This document shows, piece by piece, positions 16,593 to 24,340 of a stretch of DNA of 64,000 nucleotides. Position numbers and translations under genes: made by a program. Within the stretch, counting starts at the first letter, position 1; every line of letters begins with the position of its first letter. This DNA comes from Cellulomonas hominis (GTDB taxonomy: Bacteria; Actinomycetota; Actinomycetes; Actinomycetales; Cellulomonadaceae): the NCBI RefSeq assembly GCF_014201095.1, contig NZ_JACHDN010000001.1, forward strand, positions 3,658,001 through 3,722,000. Reading direction: 5' to 3'. The notes below the pieces were generated by a model, which was not told the DNA's origin, searched no databases, and was given only the letters and a program-made list of their open reading frames with translations.

Positions 16593-16829
16593 ATGCGCGA
16601 CATGGCGCGCCAGGTGCCGCCGTCCGTGATCACGGGTGCACGGGTGACTCGCCCGGACGAGCCACCCCAGGTGCGTGCCTGGATCGTCGACGGCAGAGCG
16701 CGCGACGTCGAAGTCGACGGCGAGGCGGTGGCATGGACCCCGAGAGCGGTGCACGTGCACTACGTCGACGCCCACGGTCGCGAGGGCTGGGTGTGGGTCT
16801 GGGCCTCCGCGGTGACCCGGCGCCCCTGA
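16593..16829 (+). CDS. Small SOS-controlled protein
   Basis: 78 aa. GTG 16587 and ATG 16593 are both possible; GGGGA lies upstream. Beta-rich composition, with PPQVRAWIVDGRARDVEVDG and ending in WVWVWASAVTRR. The perfect LexA box just upstream makes induction by DNA damage very likely. No known fold; the product could aid repair or signal damage to the element. Confidence 0.7.
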   Translation: MRDMARQVPPSVITGARVTRPDEPPQVRAWIVDGRARDVEVDGEAVAWTPRAVHVHYVDAHGREGWVWVWASAVTRRP

Positions 16830-16902
16830 CCATGGCAGCATGCCGGGAGTCGGCCGAGGGGGCAGCGGCCGTCACTCGCTCCCAACCCCTCGGAATTCGG
16901 GA

Positions 16903-17367
16903 TCACCCGGTGCGCCACCTCCGCAGCGCCCGGGCCCACCACCGCACCGGCGAAGGGCTCGGGTCGAACGAACCGTCCAGGTTCTTGCGCCACGTCACCC
17001 CCGCACCGTCGGTGAACTCCAGCCACTTGGTGAAGGGCAGGTTCGTTCGCGGGCCGTACTCGGAGATCGCCAGCGACGCCTGCGGCATCACCGGCCCGTG
17101 GATCGACTCGGCCTCGTACTCCTCGCCTTCTTCCGAGGTCCAGCTCGGGATCCGCACGTTCGTGATCGGCAGCGCCGAGGCGTTGTGCACGTTGAAGACG
17201 GTGGACCCGTCCTCGTCGAACCCGTCCTGCCAGAACGCCACCAGCCCGGCTTGCTCACGGCGCCGCGCCCGGGTCTCGTTCCTGGTGAGGTGCACCGCGT
17301 AGAGCAGCGCGCCTCCGGTCAGGAGGGCCGCGGCCCAGTCCGCCAGCGACCCCATCTCGAGCGTCAC
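16903..17367 (-). CDS. Membrane-anchored hypothetical protein
   Basis: 154 aa, GTG 17367 overlapping the TGA of the HNH gene; ATG 17355 is an alternative. One N-terminal membrane helix (WAAALLTGGALLYAVHL), a basic stretch, then a soluble domain with FNVHNASALPITNVRIPSW. Downstream partner of the HNH gene. Function unknown. Confidence 0.65.
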   Translation of the reverse strand: MTLEMGSLADWAAALLTGGALLYAVHLTRNETRARRREQAGLVAFWQDGFDEDGSTVFNVHNASALPITNVRIPSWTSEEGEEYEAESIHGPVMPQASLAISEYGPRTNLPFTKWLEFTDGAGVTWRKNLDGSFDPSPSPVRWWARALRRWRTG

Positions 17368-18038
17368 GCGCCGAGCTCCTGTCCCTCGGCACGGGGCGCG
17401 CCGAGCCCGTCGAACTCGTAGGCGACGGTGGACGCTGCGATCGCCCCCGGCGCCGCCGCAGCGTCCACCGCGCGCATCCACTCGCGCTCGTGGGAGCCTA
17501 GATCGGGCCGGCCGGCAGCGTCCCACAGCGGGCGGTACGAAGAGCTGAGCCCGTCCCAGTCGCGGTGCGACGGCTCCAGGGTCAGCTCGAACCCGGCGTC
17601 GGCCATGCGCAGGTCAGCCTTGCGCAGGTTGCACGACCAGCACGCGCACACCAGATTCGCTTCGTCGAGGCTGTGCCCGCCGAGCGCGACGGGCACGACG
17701 TGGTCCAGCGTCGCGGACAGGGCCGCGTAGACGGGGTGGGCGACGCCGGCTCTCCAGTTCGCCTGGTAGGGCAGAGCCGCCGGGTGCAGGCGGGAGAGCA
17801 GCCGCAGCATCGCCGAGAGCACGACCCGCCGCCCGCAGTAGCGGCACTGGTAGCGATCGCGGGCGTAGACCCGAGCGACCGAGCGCACCGACGGCTCGCG
17901 GCGGACTGGCACCACCGCGGGCGCGAACGCCAGATCGGTGAGCGCCTGCTGCTGCGCGGCCTTGTCGTCTGCGAGGAGCGCGACCGAGAGCGACTGGACG
18001 GCGGCGAGCATCTGGTCGACGGGGGTGGGGTCGGTCAC
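17364..18038 (-). CDS. HNH endonuclease
   Basis: 224 aa from GTG 18038. A classical HNH site: YQCRYCGRR, then TLDHVVPVALGG, then NLVCACWSCNLRK. The two CxxC pairs should hold zinc and DHVVP supplies the catalytic His. Such proteins occur as restriction or mobile-element nucleases. Neither a CACAT box nor an obvious -10 is visible upstream. It is overlapped by the membrane protein gene. Confidence 0.85.
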   Translation of the reverse strand: MTDPTPVDQMLAAVQSLSVALLADDKAAQQQALTDLAFAPAVVPVRREPSVRSVARVYARDRYQCRYCGRRVVLSAMLRLLSRLHPAALPYQANWRAGVAHPVYAALSATLDHVVPVALGGHSLDEANLVCACWSCNLRKADLRMADAGFELTLEPSHRDWDGLSSSYRPLWDAAGRPDLGSHEREWMRAVDAAAAPGAIAASTVAYEFDGLGAPRAEGQELGA

Positions 18039-18162
18039 GCCGACATCATGTCGTGCGCCGCGGTGTCTCAGGGTGCACTTCGGCTCGACGAGGGCGTCGG
18101 CGGGCGGGCCTGCATGACCGGACTGGGAGGTTCGCAGCGCACCTGAGCAGCACGACGCCATG

Positions 18163-18170
18163 CCGCACAT
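18163..18170 (+). promoter_or_regulatory. CACAT box, 9 nt before GTG 18180
   Basis: Core plus 9 nt (CCCAGTGAG) to the GTG; leaderless class. Confidence 0.75.
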
Positions 18171-18179
18171 CCCAGTGAG

Positions 18180-19037
18180 GTGACCCATCACCTCGACGGA
18201 ACGCTGGCGCATACCGCCAGCGACATGCTGGAGATGCTGCGGCGGCACTACATCGCCGAGGGCCGACCTGCCGCTGGGGTGTTCGCCTCGGAGATCCAGG
18301 CCCCGGACTCCTACCGGCGTGCCGACCTCATCTGGGCGCCGGTCGTCCCCTCGGCCGGCGATGGCATGGTCGGGCACGAGATCAAGGTGTCCCGCTCGGA
18401 CGTGCTCGTTGAGCTGACCGACCCGATGAAGTGCGAGGCGTGGGCGCAGTTCTGCACCCGGTGGTGGCTGGTCGTGTCCGACCCGGCGTTCGTAGCGGGC
18501 CTGGATGTGCCTGAGACCTGGGGGATCATGGCTCCGCCGTCCGGCAGGCGCACCCGGTCGATGACCGTGATCCGGCCGGCCCCTGCGCGCAAGGTGCATG
18601 ACGCCGGCCCCGGGTGGAAGCGCGTGCTGTCCTGGCAGCACCACCACCTGTCCACCGAGGTGCCGGAGCTGCAGCGAAGCCTGCGGTACATGACCGAGGA
18701 CCGCGACCGGTACCGGCAGCAGGCGCACGAGCTGTCGTACTCGGCGCGCGAGACCCCGCAACATCAGCGGGTGTCGAACATCATCAAGCTGCTCGACGTG
18801 GAGATGGCCAAGCACCAGCCGTACGACGGCCCTCTGCCTTGGCTGTCCGCTCACCACGACGCCACCGACGAGCAGATCGTCGAGGTGCTCCTCGACGTCA
18901 TGCGATCACGCAAGGTGGCCGAGCAGGTTCGCAGCGAAGCCGACGCGGTCCTGCGCGCGCTGGACCGCGTCACCGAGGCCACGGCGAAGCAACGCGAGCG
19001 GCTGGCGCACCTCGCGGGCCTTGCCGGCGGCGAGTGA
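18180..19037 (+). CDS. MmcB-like PD-(D/E)XK nuclease-fold protein
   Basis: 285 aa. YRRADLIW...VGHEIKVSRSDVLVEL has the D...ExK spacing of the MmcB/VRR-like nuclease fold, followed by CTRWWLVVSD and the conserved WGIMAPP. The second half is a helical coiled region. A paralogous core is encoded at 41332-42054. It may act in element DNA repair or processing; activity is unproven. Confidence 0.65.
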   Translation: MTHHLDGTLAHTASDMLEMLRRHYIAEGRPAAGVFASEIQAPDSYRRADLIWAPVVPSAGDGMVGHEIKVSRSDVLVELTDPMKCEAWAQFCTRWWLVVSDPAFVAGLDVPETWGIMAPPSGRRTRSMTVIRPAPARKVHDAGPGWKRVLSWQHHHLSTEVPELQRSLRYMTEDRDRYRQQAHELSYSARETPQHQRVSNIIKLLDVEMAKHQPYDGPLPWLSAHHDATDEQIVEVLLDVMRSRKVAEQVRSEADAVLRALDRVTEATAKQRERLAHLAGLAGGE

Positions 19038-19038
19038 C

Positions 19039-19046
19039 CCGCACAT
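19039..19046 (+). promoter_or_regulatory. CACAT box, 46 nt before ATG 19093
   Basis: Leadered class; AGGAGG lies 10 nt before the ATG. Confidence 0.7.
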
Positions 19047-19092
19047 CTATCGGTGCGCAGAGGCACCACAGGTCCCAGGAGGCGGCACTCGC

Positions 19093-19668
19093 ATGAGCAT
19101 CTTCGAGCAGATCCTGCAGGCCCACGGCTACGGCGACATCACCGACGGCGGGATGGTCGAGGGCACCCGGCCGGACGGGAGCAAGCTGGGCCTGTTCCGG
19201 TGGGGCAACACCAAGCACGCCGAGGCGGACCTCATCCCGCGCGCCTACCTCGTGGTCGTCCTCACCCACTCCGGGCGGTTCCGCCTCCCGACGGTCGTCT
19301 GGGAGCCGTGGCTGCCCGTCACCGACCAGACGCCGCGCCCCTCTGCTGAGGTGCGGGCCGAGTTCGACGAGGTGTTCGGCCCCGCGCTCGACATGCCGGT
19401 CGAGCAGGCCGTGCAGCACCTGAGCGCCGCCGGCCCGCGGTACGACATGGACTGGGGCCTGCGCAAGGCGCTGAAGGAGGCCGGGCTCACCTACCTGGGG
19501 TTCCACTCGCGCAACACGCCGGTCTGGTCGCCCTCGCGCGCCGAGTACCGGGTCTACGGCGAGGGTGGCGAGCTCGTCGTGCGCCGCGACACCGCGGAGC
19601 GCCGCGTGACGCTCGCGGGCATGGCCTTCGACGACGTCGTGGACTGGCTGCGGCGAACCGCCGTCTGA
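19093..19668 (+). CDS. Hypothetical protein
   Basis: 191 aa, ATG with AGGAGG. No Cys. Beta segments around AYLVVVLTHSGRFRLPTVVW and an acidic middle. Monocistronic with its own CACAT box. Function unknown. Confidence 0.7.
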   Translation: MSIFEQILQAHGYGDITDGGMVEGTRPDGSKLGLFRWGNTKHAEADLIPRAYLVVVLTHSGRFRLPTVVWEPWLPVTDQTPRPSAEVRAEFDEVFGPALDMPVEQAVQHLSAAGPRYDMDWGLRKALKEAGLTYLGFHSRNTPVWSPSRAEYRVYGEGGELVVRRDTAERRVTLAGMAFDDVVDWLRRTAV

Positions 19669-19802
19669 GCGGCTGCGTGGATGCCCCGGCGCGCCGCCGG
19701 CCGGGGCGCGACCGGAACGATACCAAGGCGCCTCCCGCGTGTCCGGGCCTCGGCGGCCGGAGTGACCTGTGCGGGGCGACCTGGCGGGTCGGTGCTCGCC
19801 GC

Positions 19803-19808
19803 TACGGT
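19803..19808 (+). promoter_or_regulatory. Canonical -10 box, leaderless start
   Basis: TACGGT ends 6 nt before ATG 19815, the position expected for a leaderless vegetative promoter. No CACAT box is present. Confidence 0.6.
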
Positions 19809-19814
19809 TGCGCC

Positions 19815-20630
19815 ATGAGCAGCGCCCCTGTCAGCGACGACATCGCGGCGGCGATCGCCGCCTTCTTCCACGCTGGCGTGGGGCCCTCTCACTCCGCGGT
19901 GTCGAGGGCGCTCACCTCGGCAGGTCTCGACGACGGATACGTCTATCGGCCGAACGCCCAGGGCACGAGCAAGGAGCAGCGGGTGCTGGCGGCGTTCCGC
20001 CGCGCAGAGCGGGAGGGCGGCGGACGCAGGCTGGTCGAGGGGTTCCTGTCGGCCCTGCGGCACGAGGCCCTCGTCGGGGCGCCGGCGGATGCGCGGTCGG
20101 ACAACGAGAACCGCCTGCGCGTCGCGCTCGGCCGGGCCGGCTGGATGCTCAACGAGGACGGTCAGCTACGTGCGTTCGCCGGCGCCGACCTCGACACCGG
20201 CGGCCGCGAGGCGCTCGACGAGAGCCTGGCCAGGCTCCGGGCGAGCACGTCGGACCCCGCGCTGCTGATCGGGACCGCGAAGGACCTGCTCGAGTCGGTC
20301 GCGAAGTTCGTGCTCGAGGAGACCGGCATGGGCGTGCCGTCCTCGATGGGTTTCGACGCGCTCTGGCACATCGCGCGGGAGCGGCTCGGTGTGCTGCCCG
20401 AGCGGGTCGACAAGACGTTGCCCGGCTTCGCGGAGATCCGGGCGATCCACCAGTCGTCCTGGACCATCGCGAAGAACGTCAACGACCTGCGCAACCTGCA
20501 GGGGACCGGCCACGGACGGACCCTGCCCACGGGCGTCAGCGAGGACCTGGCGCTGCTGGTCGTGCGTGAGGCGTGCAGCGTGGCCGAGTACATGCTGCGC
20601 CGGCTGGACGCGGAGCACGGCCGCACCTGA
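19815..20630 (+). CDS. Abortive-infection-type protein (Abi C-terminal domain)
   Basis: 271 aa. The C-terminal half matches the Abi_C pattern: DLLESVAKFVLEE, a long helix, then NDLRNLQGTGHGR, where the GHGR motif is typical. The N-terminal half (DNENRLRVALGRAGW) is helical. Such proteins stop phage growth by harming the infected cell, by mechanisms that are mostly unknown. It has a canonical leaderless promoter, unlike its neighbours, so it is expected to be expressed constitutively as defence cargo. Confidence 0.7.
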   Translation: MSSAPVSDDIAAAIAAFFHAGVGPSHSAVSRALTSAGLDDGYVYRPNAQGTSKEQRVLAAFRRAEREGGGRRLVEGFLSALRHEALVGAPADARSDNENRLRVALGRAGWMLNEDGQLRAFAGADLDTGGREALDESLARLRASTSDPALLIGTAKDLLESVAKFVLEETGMGVPSSMGFDALWHIARERLGVLPERVDKTLPGFAEIRAIHQSSWTIAKNVNDLRNLQGTGHGRTLPTGVSEDLALLVVREACSVAEYMLRRLDAEHGRT

Positions 20631-20671
20631 CCAGGGCGCGTCCGGCCGCCTCCGCCGCGCTCTGGGCGTCG

Positions 20672-20679
20672 CCGCACAT
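20672..20679 (+). promoter_or_regulatory. CACAT box, 9 nt before ATG 20689
   Basis: Core plus 9 nt (CCGTAGCGC) to the ATG. Opens the two-gene operon 20689-21841. Confidence 0.75.
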
Positions 20680-20688
20680 CCGTAGCGC

Positions 20689-21447
20689 ATGAGCACGACG
20701 AGCGCGCTGCGCTGGACCCGGGAGCGACCTGGCCGCTACACGGCCCTGGGCGAGCGCGCCGCGTACGCGCTCAGCCGGTACAAGACCAGCTGGAGCCTCG
20801 CCCAGCTCGCCGTCGCAGAGCACGCCGGCGGACGCAGCGCCGGTGAGGTCACGGCGACGGAGCACCGCATCCCGACGCTCGCCCTCGCCAAGGCGATGGC
20901 TGGCCACCTCGAGTCCGGGCTGGCGGTGTACGACGCGGTCGCGCGGACCTACCGCGACGCGGCCGACCAGGAGCAGGCGGCCCTCGACGCCCGCGCGCTC
21001 GCCGCCTTGCCGGACCGTATGACCGCCGACGGAACCCACCAGCGCAGCGTCGTGCCCGGCGCCGGACCGGCCGGCGAGCTCGACGTCCAGCGGATGGCCA
21101 GGCTGACCGTCGCGCTGGCCGACCGGTTCGGTGTCCCGGCGCCGCGGGTGATGAGCGACGTGCAGGCCGGCCCTGTGGCGCACGGTGCGCTCAAGCTGGG
21201 GAGCTACTCGCGCGAGGACGACGCCGGCGTGATCCGGCTGTACACCCTGTACCTCGACACCGGCTCGATCCTGCAGGTCGCCGCGCACGAGTTCGCTCAC
21301 CACCTGGAGTGGGAGCGCGGCGCCATCACCGGTTACGACCCGCGCGACGCCCACGGACCCCGGTTCGTCGCGGTGTGGGACGAGGTTCGCGCCGCTGCCC
21401 GAGAGCTGGTCGCGACCATCCAGGCCGTGGAGATCGGCCGTGGCTGA
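20689..21447 (+). CDS. SprT-like zinc metallopeptidase
   Basis: 252 aa. HEFAHH near residue 203 gives the HExxH zinc site, followed by HGPRFVAVWDEV, where a third His and G resemble SprT/Wss-like proteases. The N-terminal 120 residues are helical. SprT-type enzymes digest DNA-protein crosslinks, which would fit an element rich in DNA-processing genes. Coupled to a ParB-like gene by overlap. Confidence 0.6.
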   Translation: MSTTSALRWTRERPGRYTALGERAAYALSRYKTSWSLAQLAVAEHAGGRSAGEVTATEHRIPTLALAKAMAGHLESGLAVYDAVARTYRDAADQEQAALDARALAALPDRMTADGTHQRSVVPGAGPAGELDVQRMARLTVALADRFGVPAPRVMSDVQAGPVAHGALKLGSYSREDDAGVIRLYTLYLDTGSILQVAAHEFAHHLEWERGAITGYDPRDAHGPRFVAVWDEVRAAARELVATIQAVEIGRG

Positions 21448-21841
21448 CCTCGACGCCGACGGCCTGCTGACGGTCCCGCTGGACCGGTTCCTCGAGCTGA
21501 TCTGCAACCCGCTGGCCGACGACCCGTGGGGCGTCGGACCGATCACCGCGGCCGAGGTCTGGGCGGAGATCGAGCAGCCGACCGAGCCGGACCACGGACA
21601 CCGCGCGGACGAATGGTGCCACGGGTGCGAGGTGCGCCGCGTCGCGCACTTCGTGGCCAACGGGGTGCCTGAACTGGACGACCACCCGATCTGCGTCGAC
21701 ATCGGCCTTCGCGGCTACACGCCGCGGTGGCCCCTCGTCGACGGCAACCACCGCGTCGCCGCCCTGGCCGTCCTGGGCTCGCCCACCGTGCGCGTCGCGG
21801 TCGTCGGCGACGTCGACAAGGCGATCGCCTGGCTGACCTGA
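21440..21841 (+). CDS. ParB-like domain protein
   Basis: 133 aa, GTG start overlapping the preceding stop. It ends with PLVDGNHRVAALAVLG, the DGxHRxxA motif of ParB/Srx-type nucleotide-binding domains. A CxxC (WCHGC) may bind metal. It lacks the helix-turn-helix of true ParB, so it is probably a small modifier or nuclease-like relative, not a partition protein. Confidence 0.55.
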   Translation: MADLDADGLLTVPLDRFLELICNPLADDPWGVGPITAAEVWAEIEQPTEPDHGHRADEWCHGCEVRRVAHFVANGVPELDDHPICVDIGLRGYTPRWPLVDGNHRVAALAVLGSPTVRVAVVGDVDKAIAWLT

Positions 21842-21860
21842 TCCGTCGCAGGGCCCAGGC

Positions 21861-21890
21861 CTGATGCCCCGCACATCTACGGGGCATCAG
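21861..21890. terminator. 10-bp hairpin with a CACAT box as its loop
   Basis: CTGATGCCCC and GGGGCATCAG pair perfectly around the loop GCACATCTAC. It follows the ParB-like gene by 19 nt, so it probably ends that operon. The CACAT core spans 21869-21876 and starts inside the stem. Confidence 0.7.
21869..21876 (+). promoter_or_regulatory. CACAT box inside a hairpin
   Basis: Core lies at the stem-loop junction. The next start is 124 nt downstream (ATG 22001), the longest spacing seen, so its role as a promoter is less clear. Confidence 0.5.
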
Positions 21891-22000
21891 GCGTCACCGG
21901 CGGCCCAGTGAGACCTGCCTGCTGCCACCCGGGCAGCTCGGCACGAACCCTGCCTCTGAGCCGGCCCGCTCCGCATCCTTGGCCAGGTAGGAACCCCACC

Positions 22001-22430
22001 ATGATCACAGAGCACCATGACACTGCCATCTTCGACGACGGGAACCACCTGGCAGCTGTTGGCGTGCCGCTGCAACCTGTGCCGATCGACGCATCCAAGC
22101 TATTCGTTCGCCGGGGTGGCCACCTGCTCCAGACGGACGCTGCTCACTGGGAGGCACTCGACTTCGTGCGCGTCGCAGCACCCGGTCCGACGGTGCCCCC
22201 GGAGCACCGGGCCCCGCTGGTGGCTCGCGAACGAGGGGCTGGTGCTGGTCTGGAGACGCTACGACGACACGTTCAGCAGCCACCCTGGGATCCGGCTGCT
22301 ACGCCGCGGTGTCAGCAAGGGGTACGCCCGGGCCGCGAACGTCAACATCGTCGGCTCGGACAGCGGGGCGGACATGATGATCTCGCCGGTCTCGTTCTGG
22401 GTATGGGCGTGGTGCGACGCCTACCCGAAC
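22001..22430 (+). pseudogene. 5' part of a gene split by an IS element, also frameshifted
   Basis: ATG 22001 (TAGGAA upstream) opens a frame (MITEHHDTAIFDDGNHL...) that reads well to about 22210. A CCCC run then shifts it into a second frame (RWWLANEGLVLVWRRYDD...WVWAWCDAYPN) that reads well up to the insertion point at 22430. With one C fewer the two halves join. The gene resumes in the same frame at 23697. Function unknown. Confidence 0.7.
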
Positions 22431-22470
22431 GGAGCCTGACCCGGTTTCCCGGACAGTTGCGGTGTGGTGA

Positions 22471-23346
22471 TCATGCCGCCGCGGTGGCGGCGGTGTGTAG
22501 GTCCTCGAAGTCGTTCGGGGACCGGTAGCCGAGGCCGGAGTGGCGTCGGACGGGGTTGTAGAAGCCCTCGATCCACTCGAAGATCGCCGAGGCGAGCTCC
22601 TCGCGGGAGGACCAGGCGTGGCGGTCGAGCAGCTCGCGCTGCATGCTCGACCAGAAGCTCTCCATCATGGTGTTGTCGACCGAGGACGCGACTCGGCCCA
22701 TCGAGCCGAGCAGGCCGGCCTCGCGCAGCCGGTGCCCGAAGATCCACGACGTGTACTGGCTTCCGCGGTCCGCGTGCACGATCGCACCTGGTGCGGGGTG
22801 GCGCCGCCAGATCGCCATCTGCAGGGCGTCGACGACCAGCTCCGAGCGCATGTGGTCCGCGATGGACCACCCGACGATCTTGCGGGTGAACACGTCCAGG
22901 ACCGCGGCGCAGTAGACCTTCCCGGTGCCCGTGGGGTGCTCGGTGATGTCGGTGCACCACAATCGGTCCGGGCCGTTGGCGGTGAACCGCCGCTGGACGA
23001 GGTCGTCGTGCGGTGCTGGCAGCGGTCGTTGCCCGCAGCGTTTGCGCCGGTGGCAGACCCCTATCAACCCGGCCGCGCGCATCAGCCTCGCGACGCGTTT
23101 GCGTCCGCAGGCGACCCCGAGCCCGAGACGCAGCTCGGCATGGACTCGCGGGGCGCCGTAGGTCGCCCGCGAGCCGTGATGGATCGCCGTGATCGTCGCG
23201 GTCAGCGCCTGGTCGGCGATCGCGCGGGTGCTCGGCGGTCGGTTCATGGCGTCGTAGAGCCCGGAGCGGGAGATCCCGAGGACCCGGCAGGTCGCCGCGA
23301 CGGGCACCCCGTCAGCGGCCAGCTCTTGGACCAGCCGGGCGCTCAT
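22471..23346 (-). CDS. IS3-family transposase OrfB (DDE)
   Basis: 291 aa. HTH_21-like start, then the rve integrase core: WCTDIT (first D), HADRGSQYTS (second D), and ESFWSSMQRELL (E). The start overlaps the orfA stop as ATGA; a -1 frameshift in the AAAATGA context could make the OrfAB fusion. Intact, so the element may be active. Confidence 0.9.
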   Translation of the reverse strand: MSARLVQELAADGVPVAATCRVLGISRSGLYDAMNRPPSTRAIADQALTATITAIHHGSRATYGAPRVHAELRLGLGVACGRKRVARLMRAAGLIGVCHRRKRCGQRPLPAPHDDLVQRRFTANGPDRLWCTDITEHPTGTGKVYCAAVLDVFTRKIVGWSIADHMRSELVVDALQMAIWRRHPAPGAIVHADRGSQYTSWIFGHRLREAGLLGSMGRVASSVDNTMMESFWSSMQRELLDRHAWSSREELASAIFEWIEGFYNPVRRHSGLGYRSPNDFEDLHTAATAAA

Positions 23347-23630
23347 TTTGGGAGGACGTTCTCCCGGGCGAAGTACGCCGAGGCCCGCTTGAGGATCTCG
23401 ACCTCCATCTCCAGCACCCGGTTGCGGCGCCGCAGCTCGACCAGCTCGCGGCGCTCGTCGGAGCTCACGCCCTCACGGCGACCGGCATCGACGTCGTCCT
23501 GGGCCATCCACCGGCGCAGACACGACTCGCTGATCCCGAGATCGGACGCGACCTTCGCGACCGGCTGCCGACCCGAGCGGGCCAGATCCACTGCTCGACG
23601 CCGGAACTCCGGCGGCTTGGCTGCAGGCAT
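23343..23630 (-). CDS. IS3-family transposase OrfA
   Basis: 95 aa from ATG 23630 with AAGGGAG upstream. Helix-turn-helix (PEFRRRAVDLARSGRQPVAKVA..LGISESCLRRW) and a C-terminal leucine-rich helix (LRRRNRVLEMEVEILKRAS). Encoded just ahead of OrfB. Confidence 0.85.
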   Translation of the reverse strand: MPAAKPPEFRRRAVDLARSGRQPVAKVASDLGISESCLRRWMAQDDVDAGRREGVSSDERRELVELRRRNRVLEMEVEILKRASAYFARENVLPK

Positions 23631-23696
23631 CCCAGACTCCCTTCCCGAGACGATCATCGCCTCGGACCAGGTGTCCGGAGAAGCGGGTCAGGCTCC

Positions 23697-23831
23697 AACC
23701 TCTCCAGCGCACTCGAGGAGGGCGCGGCCGTTAACGGCATGGAGGTCGAGAGTTTCTCTCGCGCGTTCGCTCGAGACGTCACGGACATGCTCCGGCTTGG
23801 CCGTCTCGCGCTTGACGGGGCGCTGGCCTGA
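23697..23831 (+). pseudogene. 3' part of the IS-split gene
   Basis: Starts with the duplicated AAC codon and continues in the frame left at 22430: NLSSALEEGAAVNGMEVESF and so on to TGA 23829-23831. The 44-residue tail is helical and protein-like, which confirms that the element landed inside a reading frame. Confidence 0.75.
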
Positions 23832-23994
23832 TGGGGCTTCGCTTGGCGCGCACGTGGTCCAGCAGCTGCTGGCCGTAGGCGACCATCTGGATCGGCAGGC
23901 TGCACCCGTTCAACAGCGACGAGCAGTCCCGGATGTCGTGCACGGGGCAGGTCGGGCGGACCTCACGGGCGGCGCCCGCGGCGGTCAGGTCCAT
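23779..23994 (-). pseudogene. Truncated copy of the 26676-27182 gene
   Basis: 71 aa. The first 50 residues (MDLTAAGAAREVRPTCPVHD...) nearly match the gene at 26676-27182, then the sequence changes to an unrelated basic tail where the 398-bp duplication ends. Probably not functional. Confidence 0.65.
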
Positions 23995-24240
23995 CAGGTC
24001 TCCTCGGTCGAGGCCAGGACGGTCAGGTGGGTGAGCAGCTCGCGGCGACGGGCTGGGGCCAGGTCGGCGTCGAACGCGAGTGCCTGGTGCAGCGCGGTCG
24101 CCGCGGCCCGGCGTCGGGCGCTCGTGGGCACGTCCCGCGCCCCGGCGACCGACAGGGTCGCCAGGGCGCACTCGCGGGCGAGCGACCGGATGTCCGGCAG
24201 GCCCCGCCGGGTGGTCTGCATCGAGTCGATGACGGCGTCG
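23843..24240. repeat. 398-bp direct duplication, copy A
   Basis: About 95 percent identical (roughly 20 mismatches by eye, no gaps) to 27031-27428. It covers the last 80 codons of one gene and the first 50 of the next. Confidence 0.85.
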
Positions 24241-24319
24241 ACCTTGATGCCCAGGGCGGCCAGAGCAGCCAGCCGGTACGCGGGAACCGAGGCCAGGTGC
24301 AGGGGCTCGGTGGCGGCAT
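23994..24319 (-). pseudogene. Frameshifted partial copy of the 27182-27856 gene
   Basis: The last 80 codons match the C-terminus encoded at 27182-27856 (AVIDSMQTTRRGLPD... to LASTEET). A CACAT box sits exactly 9 nt before ATG 24319, but this ATG is out of frame with the good coding sequence (EPLHLASVPAYRLAAL). So the gene has a promoter and start yet cannot be read through without a shift right after the ATG. Confidence 0.6.
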
Positions 24320-24328
24320 GAAAGGCAG

Positions 24329-24336
24329 ATGTGCGG
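24329..24336 (-). promoter_or_regulatory. CACAT box, 9 nt before ATG 24319
   Basis: Core plus 9 nt (CTGCCTTTC) to the ATG of a frameshifted gene. Confidence 0.7.
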
Positions 24337-24340
24337 CAGC

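Larger units (their letters stand above)
22431..23696 (-). mobile_element. IS3-family insertion sequence, 1266 bp
   Basis: Inverted ends GGAGCCTGACCCGGTTTCCC (left) and GGAGCCTGACCCGCTTCTCC (right, inverted) share most bases and continue to CCGGACA. The 3-bp direct repeat AAC flanks it (22428-22430, 23697-23699). It carries overlapping orfA and orfB on the minus strand. If the ends are instead taken at TGACCC the element is 12 bp shorter, but then no direct repeat is found. Confidence 0.85.

Noticed and set aside
21440..21841. True partition protein ParB
   Set aside because: Only the DGxHRxxA motif is present; there is no helix-turn-helix and it is far from the ParA-like gene.
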